Translations under genes and position numbers: made by a program
The notes under the pieces: generated by a model
The model's database searches: none
Told to the model about the DNA's origin: nothing
What the model saw: only the letters and a program-made list of their open reading frames with translations
Shown: piece after piece, positions 56,532 through 64,000 of the stretch
How positions within the stretch are numbered: the stretch's first letter is position 1
Layout: each line of letters opens with the position of its first letter
Source of the DNA: Azospirillum sp. B510
Lineage (GTDB): Bacteria > Pseudomonadota > Alphaproteobacteria > Azospirillales > Azospirillaceae
Direction of reading: 5' to 3'
Assembly (NCBI RefSeq): GCF_000010725.1
Contig: NC_013854.1
Span: 2,137,001 to 2,201,000, forward strand
DNA: 64,000 nucleotides

Positions 56532-56843
56532 TTTATGAAAATTCCAAAAATGCGGATTGTTAACCTCGATATTGATCGGCGGAAATCCTGCTCAATTAGG
56601 TGTAACCACAATATATTATTTTTTTCTAATGCCAAGAGTACATCGCTGATCCTCATGCAAAAACGAAGTCCATATGTTTGCTTCGCAATGATCGAAAAGA
56701 CGACTTTCCAGCGAATGAGCGGGAGCTGTAGGGCAAGGACTCCGCGTGCCGCGGCAGCCGCCGGGAACACGACATCCGCGGATCGCACCGGTGATCTATG
56801 TTTCCCAAGGCATACGGCAATGACTGCCCCAACCGCCTTCGCA
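56532..56843. other. gap without a confident gene
   Basis: 312 bases, AT-rich from 56520 to 56700 and GC-rich later. It contains poly-T/A stretches and ATATATTATTTTTTTC near 56610, suitable for promoter sequence of the reverse-strand receiver gene. No frame with gene character. Confidence 0.5.
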
Positions 56844-57137
56844 TCATTCGAACGCCGACCCCGGTTCGCGCCGGGGGCGGTTTCCCTTTCTCGCAAGCTC
56901 GATCCAGACGCCGACATCGGGCGGAGCGCAGCCCGTCCGTTCCGCACAGTCCGCCTTCGCGCAAGCGCAGGCCGGAAACAGGCAGCCGTCGCCGTTCAGG
57001 TCGGTCGCCCGCACCGCAAGGTCATAGCGGACGCCGCGCATGATCGCCGGGCCGGCGCTGCTGTGGCGCTCGTAATGCTCGACGACGTGGCGCACGCGGG
57101 TGAGCAGGTCGCGCCGTTGATCACGCCCAGGGTCCAT
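56844..57137 (-). CDS. hypothetical Cys-rich small protein (97 aa)
   Basis: From ATG 57137 (MDPGRDQRRDLLTRVRHVVE). Helical beginning, a beta-like GVRYDLAVRATDLNGDGCLF, then a Cys cluster CACAKADCAERTGC and PPDVGVWIELARKG. The cysteine spacing could bind a metal or form disulfides. No signal peptide. The family is not recognised; the frame is the best of several and has sensible codon use. Confidence 0.5.
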   Translation of the reverse strand: MDPGRDQRRDLLTRVRHVVEHYERHSSAGPAIMRGVRYDLAVRATDLNGDGCLFPACACAKADCAERTGCAPPDVGVWIELARKGNRPRREPGSAFE

Positions 57138-57336
57138 GCCTTCGCCCCCAATCGCCAAGACTGCCGACATCGACAGGGACGCCGGAAAGCAGCCTTCTGT
57201 TCCGCCATCCAAGCGCAGTACGGCGCATGGGCGAAGACATCGCGGCAACCATGCGCCGGTCCGGCTGTTGCCACGGCAGGGATCACGCCCGGTGATCATG
57301 ATGGGTGATCCTGATCAGTGACCATGACGGGAGAGC

Positions 57337-57546
57337 ATGATGGATCGCGATCGGCTGAACCACGTCGCCAAGGCGCTCGGCGATGTCCGCCTCTACGAGA
57401 AGCACCACACCGGTGAACTCGTCACCATGCGCCTGCGCGATTCGCTGGCCGACACTCCGGGCTATGACGCGGAGGAGGTGGAGAGGAAGCTGCTGGATCT
57501 GGCGCGAGTGGCGCTGGAGGCGGCCGACCAGCGGGGCGGATGGTGA
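57337..57546 (+). CDS. small hypothetical protein (69 aa)
   Basis: From ATG 57337 with GGGAGAG upstream (MMDRDRLNHVAKALGDVRLY). Two helices: LVTMRLRDSLADTPGYDAEE and VERKLLDLARVALEAADQRG. It looks like a compact helical cytosolic protein; the family is not recognised. It is followed 60 bp later by another small gene on the same strand. Confidence 0.6.
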   Translation: MMDRDRLNHVAKALGDVRLYEKHHTGELVTMRLRDSLADTPGYDAEEVERKLLDLARVALEAADQRGGW

Positions 57547-57606
57547 GGAAGCGGCGGGTGGCCTGTTGACGGGGATGAAGCAAGCCACCGGAGGGAGACA
57601 GCCGCC

Positions 57607-57792
57607 ATGCCCGAAGAAAAGACATCCGACCTGCCGCAAAGCGACCGCCCGGCGACCAAGCCGGTCCCGGTGAAGCCGGCGGTCGAGCCGATGAGCGACA
57701 AGGACGAAGCGCCGCCGGGCACGCCGGGGACCGGCGAGGCCATCGATCCGAAGACCGGCGAGAGTTATGTGCAGGGGATTGGCGGAGCGTGA
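57607..57792 (+). CDS. small Pro-rich hypothetical protein (61 aa)
   Basis: From ATG 57607 with GGGAGACAG upstream. Pro/Lys/Asp-rich and disordered (PVPVKPAVEPMSDKDEAPPG), ending IDPKTGESYVQGIGGA. The fixed ending suggests a conserved short protein. Function unknown. A strong hairpin follows. Confidence 0.55.
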   Translation: MPEEKTSDLPQSDRPATKPVPVKPAVEPMSDKDEAPPGTPGTGEAIDPKTGESYVQGIGGA

Positions 57793-57833
57793 CAAGTGGG
57801 CGTCGGCGGCATGCCACGCCAACCGCGCAAACG

Positions 57834-57864
57834 AAAAGGGCCGGCTCCCACGAGCCGGCCCTTT
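57834..57864. terminator. bidirectional terminator between the small gene and gatA
   Basis: GGGCCGGCTC (57838-57847) pairs perfectly with GAGCCGGCCC (57852-57861) around CCAC, with AAAA before and TTT after. It serves the plus-strand small genes and the reverse-strand gatC-gatA transcript. Confidence 0.85.
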
Positions 57865-57883
57865 CGGTGTCAGGTCACCCGCG

Positions 57884-59365
57884 TCACGCCACGAAGGGCG
57901 GCAGCGCGGTGACGTTGGCGGCCCTCTCGACGACCTGGCCGACGCGCAGCAGCGTCTCCTCGTCGAACGGGCGGCCGATCAGCTGAAGGCCGAGCGGCAG
58001 GCCATCGGCGCCGAGACCGGCCGGAACCGACATCGCCGGCAGGCCGGCGAGGTTGACCGGCACGGTGAAGACGTCGATCAGGTACATCTGCACCGGATCG
58101 TCCATCTTCTCGCCGATGGCGAAGGGCGTGCTGGGGGCGGTCGGCGTCAGGATGACGTCGCAGCTCTTGAACGCCTCGTCGAAGTCCTGCTTGATGCGCG
58201 TGCGCACCTGGCGGGCCTTGTTGTAATAGGCGTCGTAATAGCCGGCCGACAGCACATAGGTGCCGATCAGGATGCGGCGCCGCACCTCCGGGCCGAAGCC
58301 GGCGCCGCGGGTGTTCTCGTACATCTCCTTGAGGTTGCCGCCCTCGACCCGCAGGCCGTAGCGCACGCCGTCATAGCGCGCGAGGTTGGACGACGCCTCG
58401 GCCGGCGCGATGATGTAATAGGCGGCCAGCGCGTATTTGGTGTGCGGCAGGCTGATCTCGACCGGCTCGGCGCCGGCGTCCTTCAGCCAGGCGATGCCCT
58501 GGTCCCACAGCGCGGCGATCTCGGCCGACAGGCCCTCCGCCCGGTATTCCTTGGGAATGCCGACGCGCAGGCCGCGGATGTCGCCGGTCAGCGCGGCGCG
58601 GAAGTCCGGCACCGGCAGGTTGACCGAGGTCGAATCCTTCGGATCGAAACCGCACATCGAGCGCAGCATGATCGCCGCGTCCTCGACCGTGCGGGTCATC
58701 GGCCCGGCCTGATCCAGCGAGGAGGCGTAGGCGACGATGCCCCAGCGCGAGCAGCGGCCGTAGGTCGGCTTGATGCCGACGGTGCCGGTGTAGCCGGCCG
58801 GCTGGCGGATCGAACCGCCGGTGTCGGTCCCGGTGGCGCCCAATGCTGCGCGCGCGGCGATCACCGCGGCCGATCCGCCCGACGAACCGCCGGCGACGAT
58901 CCTCCGGTCCCAGGCGCCCGGCGCGCCGGGGCTCCACGGGCTGACCGTCTCGCCCTGGTGGGCGGTGATGGTGGCGGAGCCCATGGCGAACTCGTCCAGG
59001 TTCACCTTGCCCAGCATGACGGCGCCGTCGCGCCACAGCTGTGAGGTCACCGTCGATTCATACTCCGGCTTGAAGCCGTCCAGGATGCGGCTGCCGGCGG
59101 TGGTGGCGACACCCTTGGTGCAGAACAGATCCTTCACCGCGATCGGCAGGCCGTCCATCGGCCCGGCCTCGCCCTTGGCGCGGCGCTCGTCGCTGGCCTT
59201 GGCCATCGCCAGGGCGGCGTCCGGGGTCTCGGTGATGAAGATGTTGAAGGGCCGCACGGCCTCGACCGCGCGCACATGCGCCTCGGCCAGTTCGACCGCG
59301 GTGAAGTCCTTCTTGGCGAGGCCGTCGAGGGCCCCGGCCATCGTCAGATGCGTGAGCGCCGTCAT
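57884..59365 (-). CDS. gatA: Asp-tRNA(Asn)/Glu-tRNA(Gln) amidotransferase subunit A
   Basis: 493 residues from ATG 59365, or one codon longer from GTG 59368. Amidase-signature enzyme that frees ammonia from glutamine for GatB. Catalytic Lys in [13 protein letters not shown] and the Ser-cisSer motif [18 protein letters not shown] are intact, as are [12 protein letters not shown]. The start overlaps the gatC stop (TGATG), which couples translation. gatB is not visible downstream, because the window continues with unrelated genes. Confidence 0.98.
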   Translation of the reverse strand: MTALTHLTMAGALDGLAKKDFTAVELAEAHVRAVEAVRPFNIFITETPDAALAMAKASDERRAKGEAGPMDGLPIAVKDLFCTKGVATTAGSRILDGFKPEYESTVTSQLWRDGAVMLGKVNLDEFAMGSATITAHQGETVSPWSPGAPGAWDRRIVAGGSSGGSAAVIAARAALGATGTDTGGSIRQPAGYTGTVGIKPTYGRCSRWGIVAYASSLDQAGPMTRTVEDAAIMLRSMCGFDPKDSTSVNLPVPDFRAALTGDIRGLRVGIPKEYRAEGLSAEIAALWDQGIAWLKDAGAEPVEISLPHTKYALAAYYIIAPAEASSNLARYDGVRYGLRVEGGNLKEMYENTRGAGFGPEVRRRILIGTYVLSAGYYDAYYNKARQVRTRIKQDFDEAFKSCDVILTPTAPSTPFAIGEKMDDPVQMYLIDVFTVPVNLAGLPAMSVPAGLGADGLPLGLQLIGRPFDEETLLRVGQVVERAANVTALPPFVA

Positions 59366-59652
59366 CACTCGACCACCTTGGGCACGACAAAGAAGCCTTC
59401 GGCCGTTTCCGGACCGTTCGACAGGACCTGCGCGGCGTATCCGCCGTCGGTGACCTCGTCCTTGCGGCGGCGCAGCTTCTGCGCGGCGACGCTGGTCATC
59501 GGCGGCACGTCCTTCGTGTCGACCTCGTTGAGCTGTTCCACGAAGGTCAGAATCCGGCTCAGTTCCCCGGCCAGGGATTCCAGTTCCTCGTCCGGCACCT
59601 TGATGCGGGCCAGATGCGCGATCTTGGCCACCGTGGCCTTGTCGAGCGACAT
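59365..59652 (-). CDS. gatC: amidotransferase subunit C
   Basis: 95 residues from ATG 59652 ([20 protein letters not shown]). It shows [19 protein letters not shown] and [20 protein letters not shown], the belt that wraps GatA and GatB. The C-terminus [12 protein letters not shown] is standard. An upstream in-frame ATG (59700) is less likely. Confidence 0.97.
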   Translation of the reverse strand: MSLDKATVAKIAHLARIKVPDEELESLAGELSRILTFVEQLNEVDTKDVPPMTSVAAQKLRRRKDEVTDGGYAAQVLSNGPETAEGFFVVPKVVE

Positions 59653-59740
59653 GCCTCTACTCTCTTCCAAAACATTGGAAATCGGCCGCGAAGCTAGCAC
59701 CCGCCGGCTTCATCCGCAACGATTGCGGCCATTCCGCCGT

Positions 59741-60067
59741 TCAGAAGGCGCCGTTGCCGCCCTTGGGGAAGCCGGCGGTCAGCGCCAGCGGGCAGCCGCA
59801 GGCCGGGCATTGCGTCCGCTGCAACACCTCGACCACCCGCGCATCCGGCAGGACGGCGCCGAGCGCGCTCTCCACCGCGGCGATCTGGCGCTTGTGGTCG
59901 GCGCTGGCGCCGCAGGCGGCGTCCAGCATGGCGCCGTAATCCGAACTGGACTGGGCGGTGATGGCCTGCGCCCCTCCCGCCGCGAACAGCCCGGCACCGC
60001 CGGAGACCAGCCCGGCCAAGCCGGCCAGCACCGCGCGCCGGTTCGCACCCGTCATCATCCCGCTCAT
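59741..60067 (-). CDS. exported hypothetical protein with CPACGC motif
   Basis: 108 residues from ATG 60067 (MSGMMTGANRRAVLAGLAGL). The N-terminus has a twin-arginine-like NRR followed by a hydrophobic stretch and AQA, so Tat or Sec export is likely. The mature part has a helical core, AVESALGAVLPDARVVEVLQ, then QCPACGCPLALTAG, a Cys pair that may bind metal. The family is not recognised. It is divergent from no close partner and lies between gatC and the GNAT gene. Confidence 0.6.
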   Translation of the reverse strand: MSGMMTGANRRAVLAGLAGLVSGGAGLFAAGGAQAITAQSSSDYGAMLDAACGASADHKRQIAAVESALGAVLPDARVVEVLQRTQCPACGCPLALTAGFPKGGNGAF

Positions 60068-60204
60068 CCGTCCGCTCCGTCGATCCACGGGCAACACCGC
60101 CCAGGAGGCAGCCGCCGCCTTCCAGGCCATCAACTATACGCCGCCCGCCGAAGCCCCGATCATTAAAAAGCGGACATCGTCCAAGCGGCCCATCAGGCGG
60201 CCCA

Positions 60205-60747
60205 TCAGGCGGCGATGGGTGATGCCGCTTGCCGGCTGGCCCGGTCGATCCGCAGCTTGAACAGCGCGATCGGCTCGCCCCAGGGCGTCACCCGCGTCTC
60301 CAGCGCGATCGGCGCCATGCCGAGCTTGGCATAGAGCAGCAGGGCCGGGGTGTTGGTGTTGAAGCAATAGAGCGTCAGTTCGGGCAGATGATGATGGTCG
60401 AAGGCACGGTCGATCATCGTCCGCACCAGATATTCGGCGATGCCGCGACGGCGCAGCGCCGGATCGACGCTGACATTGCCGATGCTGGCGGTGCGCTCCT
60501 CCTCGAAGGTGGCGTAGTTGGCATAGCCGACCACCCGCTCCCGTCCGTCCTCGCGCAGGACGGCCACGGTGGGATCCCGGCGGATCGCCAGGGTCGCCCG
60601 CACCTGATCGGGGGTCAGCGGCCAGCTGGCGCGCGGGAACAGGAAATACAGCTCCTCCGCGCCGCGGGGGAACCCGCAGATCGTCGGGATGTCGGCGTCG
60701 GCCAGCGGCCGGTGCGACAGGGCGGATCCGGAAAGGGCGCTGCTCAT
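60205..60747 (-). CDS. GNAT-family N-acetyltransferase
   Basis: 180 residues from ATG 60747 (MSSALSGSALSHRPLADADI). GNAT core: VGYANYATFEEERTASIGNV, VDPALRRRGIAEYLVRTMID (acetyl-CoA loop R-x-x-G-x-A) and LYCFNTNTPALLLYAKLGMA. The acceptor is unknown. The gene is divergent from ruvX with 76 bp between starts. Confidence 0.9.
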   Translation of the reverse strand: MSSALSGSALSHRPLADADIPTICGFPRGAEELYFLFPRASWPLTPDQVRATLAIRRDPTVAVLREDGRERVVGYANYATFEEERTASIGNVSVDPALRRRGIAEYLVRTMIDRAFDHHHLPELTLYCFNTNTPALLLYAKLGMAPIALETRVTPWGEPIALFKLRIDRASRQAASPIAA

Positions 60748-60823
60748 ACTTAGAAGTCTAAGCTTTTTCGCGGACAACTCAAGCGACCTTGCGGCCATGG
60801 GGCGGCGGCCCTATGGTCGGACG

Positions 60824-61360
60824 ATGATCCATACCCTTGAAGATCTCGCGGCCCGGCTGGGCAGAAACCAACGCCTGCTTGGCCTCGACGTCGGCACCAA
60901 GACCGTCGGGCTGGCGGTCGCCGATCCCGGACTGATCGTCGCATCCCCCATCGGCACGCTGAAACGCACCAAATTCACCCAGGACGCGCGCGAGCTGGGC
61001 AAGACCATCCGCGATTACGGCATCGGCGGTCTGGTGGTCGGGCTGCCGCTGAACATGGACGGCAGCGAGGGACCGCGCGCCGAGTCGGTGCGCGCCTTCG
61101 CCAACAATCTGCTGGAGCGCTCCGACCTGCTGGGCTGGGAGGCGGAGATCGCCTTCTGGGACGAGCGGCTGTCGACCTCCGCCGTCGAGCGCTTCATGAT
61201 CGGCGAGGCCGACATGACCCGCAAGCGGCGGGACGAGGTGGTCGACAAGATGGCCGCCGCCTACATCCTCCAGGGCGCGCTCGACATGCTGGCCAACCAG
61301 CGCCGCCTGGCCGCGGAGGCGGACGGGGACGGGGAGGGGATGGAAGACGGCCGGGACTGA
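60824..61360 (+). CDS. ruvX: Holliday-junction resolvase-like protein RuvX/YqgF
   Basis: 178 residues from ATG 60824 (MIHTLEDLAARLGRNQRLLG). RNase-H-like fold with the acidic first strand GLDVGTKTVGLAVADP, GLVVGLPLNMDGSEGPRAES, and WDERLSTSAVERFM; the late acidic residue lies in DKMAAAYILQGALD. Members take part in pre-16S rRNA 5' processing and possibly recombination. A start at 60797 is possible. Confidence 0.95.
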   Translation: MIHTLEDLAARLGRNQRLLGLDVGTKTVGLAVADPGLIVASPIGTLKRTKFTQDARELGKTIRDYGIGGLVVGLPLNMDGSEGPRAESVRAFANNLLERSDLLGWEAEIAFWDERLSTSAVERFMIGEADMTRKRRDEVVDKMAAAYILQGALDMLANQRRLAAEADGDGEGMEDGRD

Positions 61361-61402
61361 CGGCGGCCGGGACGGCCGGGCGCCGTCTCCATCAAGGCCG
61401 TC

Positions 61403-63307
61403 TCAGTCGAAGTTGAGCGCGAAGGACGCCCGCCCCTGCCCCGCCGCCGCGCGCTGCCACATGGCGCCGAAGGCGGCCTCCAACGCGCGGGTAAAGCGCA
61501 CGCCGTCCAGCGCCGGCGAGGTGGCCAGACGGTCGCGCAACCGGCCGCGGATGCTCGCCAGCCCGTCCGGATCCGACACCAGGGCGGCGGCCATGGCGAC
61601 ATAGGCCTCCTCCCCCTCCACCGCCAGGGCCGGCAGCCCGGCGGAGGTCAGGTGGGTGACCGAATGGCGGGCGCAGAAGCGGTCGCCGCCCAGCGTCACC
61701 ACCGGCACGCCCATCCACAACGCCTCCAGCGTCGTCAGCCCGCCCGAATAGGGAAAGGGATCGAGCGCGACGTCGATCTCGCCATAGGTCGCCAGGAATT
61801 CGGCGTGCGGTGCGGCGCCGCGCAGCTCGATGCGCGCGGGGTCGGCGCCGGCCGCCTCGAACAGGGCCAGCGTACGCGCCCGCAGGGCGGGATCGTCCAG
61901 ACCCGGCGTGCGCAGCAGCAGCCGCGCCCCCGGCACGGCGGCGAGCAGCCGGCTCCACAGCGCGGCGACCGGCGCGTTCAGCTTCGGCAAGGCGTTCAGG
62001 CACCCGAAGGTCGGGGCGCCACGCGCGATCATCGGCAGCGGCGCCACCGCCGGGGCATCGGCCGGCGGCACCCAGGGCACATAGGCGTCGGGCATGCGGA
62101 CGATGCCCTCGATGGCCCAGCCGTCGGCCCCCTCCGGGCTCTGCCTGGGGTCGGAAATCAGATAGTCCATCGCCGGCAGGCCGGTGGTGCCGACATAGCC
62201 GGCCCAGGTCACCTGCACCGGGGCCGCCCGCCGGGCGAAGACGCCCAGCCGGTTGCCCAACGTGTGACCGGCGAGATCGACCAGGATATGGATGCCGTCG
62301 GCGCGGATGCGCTCCAGCAGCGCGGCGTCGTCCAGGCCGGCGCAATCGACCCAGCCGTCGGCAAGCCCGCGCAGCCGCGCCGTCACCGCATCCGGGTTGG
62401 CGGTGTTGGAATAGCAGATCGCCTCGATGCCGCCGCGATCATGGGCGGCCAGCACCGGCTCCAGGAAATACCCCACCGGATGGGCGCGGAAATCGGCGGA
62501 GACATAGCCGACGCGCAGCCGGGGCGACGGCGCCGCGACGGGAGCGGCCGGACGATCGGGATAGCGGGCGCCCCAATCGGCATGCGCCTGGGCGATCCGC
62601 GGCATGGCCGGCGCCGGATCATACTGCATCAGGAAAAGCCGGGCGCTGTGCAGCGAATCGGCGCCGGGCGACAGCCGCAGGGCGCGATCGAGCGCCGCGA
62701 GCGCCTCGCCGATGCGCGCCTGGGGGGCGAGCGACAGGCCGGCGCGGTTGGCCCACAGCTCCACCCGCGACGGCTCCAGGCACAGGCCGGCGCGAAAGGC
62801 GCGGTCGGCCTCGTCCGGCCGGTTCATTTCGGCCAGGGCGTTGCCGGTGTTGTAGAACGGAATCCAGCTGTCCGGCTGAAGGATCGCGGCGCGGCGATTG
62901 AGCCCGATGGAGTCGGCGCGGCGGGCCTGGGCCCGCAGCAGATTGCCGGCATTCACCAGCGCGGCCAGCGTGGCGGGGGCGAGCGCCAGGGCGCGGCGGT
63001 AACAGCCCTCCGCCAGATCGGCGCGGCCGCCCTTGGCCAGCGTCTCCGCCATCACCAGCAGCCCGTCCATCGCCATGGCAAGCCCGCCGTCGAGGTTAAG
63101 CGCCCCGGCATAGGCCTGCGCCGCCCCCAGCGGGTCGCCCCGGCTTTCCAGCACCAGCCCGTAATTGGCCCACCAGACGGCCACGCCGGGCCGGGCGGTG
63201 ATGGCTCGGGCGAGAAGGTCCCCCGCCTCGGCCCAGCGGCCGGCCTGCGCGGCGATCAGGCCCTGGCGATAGGTGCTTTCGGCCTGATCCGGCGTCATCG
63301 GCGTCAT
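61403..63307 (-). CDS. SPINDLY-type O-GlcNAc transferase with TPR repeats
   Basis: 634 residues from ATG 63307. The N-terminal 230 residues hold TPR units (LARAITARPGVAVWWANYGL; YRRALALAPATLAALVNAG). The glycosyltransferase-41 domain follows: LRVGYVSADFRAHPVGYFLE (catalytic His region), ILVDLAGHTLGNRLGVFARR, QVTWAGYVGTTGLPAMDYLI, and GGLTTLEALWMGVPVVTLGG. It likely glycosylates proteins in the cytosol; in related bacteria such genes modify flagellin or surface proteins. The target is unknown here. Confidence 0.92.
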   Translation of the reverse strand: MTPMTPDQAESTYRQGLIAAQAGRWAEAGDLLARAITARPGVAVWWANYGLVLESRGDPLGAAQAYAGALNLDGGLAMAMDGLLVMAETLAKGGRADLAEGCYRRALALAPATLAALVNAGNLLRAQARRADSIGLNRRAAILQPDSWIPFYNTGNALAEMNRPDEADRAFRAGLCLEPSRVELWANRAGLSLAPQARIGEALAALDRALRLSPGADSLHSARLFLMQYDPAPAMPRIAQAHADWGARYPDRPAAPVAAPSPRLRVGYVSADFRAHPVGYFLEPVLAAHDRGGIEAICYSNTANPDAVTARLRGLADGWVDCAGLDDAALLERIRADGIHILVDLAGHTLGNRLGVFARRAAPVQVTWAGYVGTTGLPAMDYLISDPRQSPEGADGWAIEGIVRMPDAYVPWVPPADAPAVAPLPMIARGAPTFGCLNALPKLNAPVAALWSRLLAAVPGARLLLRTPGLDDPALRARTLALFEAAGADPARIELRGAAPHAEFLATYGEIDVALDPFPYSGGLTTLEALWMGVPVVTLGGDRFCARHSVTHLTSAGLPALAVEGEEAYVAMAAALVSDPDGLASIRGRLRDRLATSPALDGVRFTRALEAAFGAMWQRAAAGQGRASFALNFD

Positions 63308-63344
63308 TCCTGCTTGTTGGGGGCCGCCTTAATTCGGACCCGCC

Positions 63345-64000
63345 TTATTCGGGGCGGCCGAGCTGGTCCATCAGTTCGCGCCATTCGCGCTTGGACAGGC
63401 CGCTGGCCTCCTGGGTCACCGGCTCGCCGGCCAGCAGGCGCTTCACCACGTCCAGCCCGGTGCGCGACAGATGGGCGCCGCCCATGCGGTATTCGCTGAA
63501 GGACTCGTAGACCGCCGGAACCCAGCGCTTCACCACGTCCAGCATCGCCTCGGCATAGACGCGGATCTCATACTGGGCATGGCTGTCGGCGCGCAGCGAC
63601 AGGAAATGGAGAAGGTTGTGGAGATCGACCTTCCAGTACCACTGCGTGTAGTAGTTCAGCGACAGGTTCATCCGCGCCAGTTCACGCGCCAGACCCTGGC
63701 GGGACGGGTCGATGACCGTGCCGTCCTCGCGCTGGTTCAGCATCTCCTCGTAATGGCCGTAGGCGCGTTCGGAATCCTCGCGCAGCAGCCGCATGACGCT
63801 GGCGGCCTCCTCGCCCTCCAGCACGTCGCCGCGGCCCTGGCGGTTGACCACGGCCTGGGCGCCAAGCTGCTCCGGCGCCGGCACGTAGAACTCGCGGTCG
63901 AGGATGGAGTAGCGCGCCGAATATTCGTTCACGTTCGCGGTGCGGTGGCGGATCCACTGGCGGGCGACGAAGATCGGCAGCTTCACATGGAACTTGATCT
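63345..64000 (-). CDS. thyX: flavin-dependent thymidylate synthase, C-terminal part (cut by edge)
   Basis: The frame enters from the right edge ([20 protein letters not shown]). The ThyX signature [15 protein letters not shown] is complete. Next come the dUMP/FAD contacts [20 protein letters not shown] and [20 protein letters not shown], then the C-terminal helices. It makes dTMP from dUMP using methylene-THF and FADH2. The first N-terminal residues are outside the window. Confidence 0.96.
   Translation of the reverse strand, partial: IKFHVKLPIFVARQWIRHRTANVNEYSARYSILDREFYVPAPEQLGAQAVVNRQGRGDVLEGEEAASVMRLLREDSERAYGHYEEMLNQREDGTVIDPSRQGLARELARMNLSLNYYTQWYWKVDLHNLLHFLSLRADSHAQYEIRVYAEAMLDVVKRWVPAVYESFSEYRMGGAHLSRTGLDVVKRLLAGEPVTQEASGLSKREWRELMDQLGRPE

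Noticed and set aside
56490..57308. 272-residue plus-strand frame
   Set aside because: Spans AT-rich non-coding DNA and the antisense of a better reverse-strand small gene; no steady codon use.

Overview
The window reads as chromosome of a high-GC alphaproteobacterium, most likely Azospirillum or a close relative. The pointers are the glnB-glnA pair with a -24/-12 promoter, the tig-clpP-clpX / lon-hupB block, an EipB (DUF1849) envelope protein, GatA/GatC, ThyX, a malonyl-CoA decarboxylase, and strong GC bias at third codon positions. That bias opens many long antisense shadow frames, which are left out here.

Layout. 1-14.3 kb is core chromosome: a 2-hydroxyacid dehydrogenase (cut by the left edge), EipB, RarA, small envelope proteins, a DedA-type membrane protein, and a detached ribosomal alpha operon (rpsM-rpsK-rpoA-rplQ) with its own promoter. 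A TPR protein, a divergent EF-G, RidA, a secreted trypsin-like protease and topoisomerase III follow. 14.3-20.6 kb is accessory DNA: a dead IS5-type element, a broken Crp/Fnr gene, a reverse-strand cassette (PAS-LuxR regulator, GRDP-like small protein, LuxR regulator), an XRE-regulator/DMT-transporter pair with paired operators, and another IS5-type element.

20.67-40.5 kb is a defective prophage or integrative element at the 3' end of tRNA-Val(TAC). A 45-bp repeat of the tRNA 3' half marks both ends (20673-20717 and 40456-40500), and matching pairs of GCACTTACAG arm-type repeats lie just inside both. It carries a frameshifted tyrosine integrase, an AlpA-like regulator, a probable replication initiator with DNA iterons inside its gene, small unknown genes, terminase remnants, a truncated major capsid gene, head-tail and decoration genes, a tape-measure gene, several tail-type genes, a Cro-like regulator and a ParE-type toxin-antitoxin pair. 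Six transposase genes lie inside it. Four insertions split genes whose frames close exactly when the element and one target duplication are removed. An IS630 element marks a deletion that removed most of terL and everything up to the middle of the capsid gene.

40.5-64 kb is core again: tRNA-Val, hupB, lon, a chemoreceptor, clpX, clpP, tig, tRNA-Leu, malonyl-CoA decarboxylase, the NAD(P)H-hydrate repair enzyme, tRNA-His, glnB-glnA, a single-domain response regulator, small hypotheticals, gatC-gatA, a GNAT enzyme, ruvX, a SPINDLY-type O-GlcNAc transferase and thyX (cut by the right edge).

The themes are protein quality control (tig, clpPX, lon), nitrogen control (glnB-glnA) and a layered mobile region at tRNA-Val. 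Remains of a related element end just left of the left att copy, so that tRNA appears to have been used more than once.
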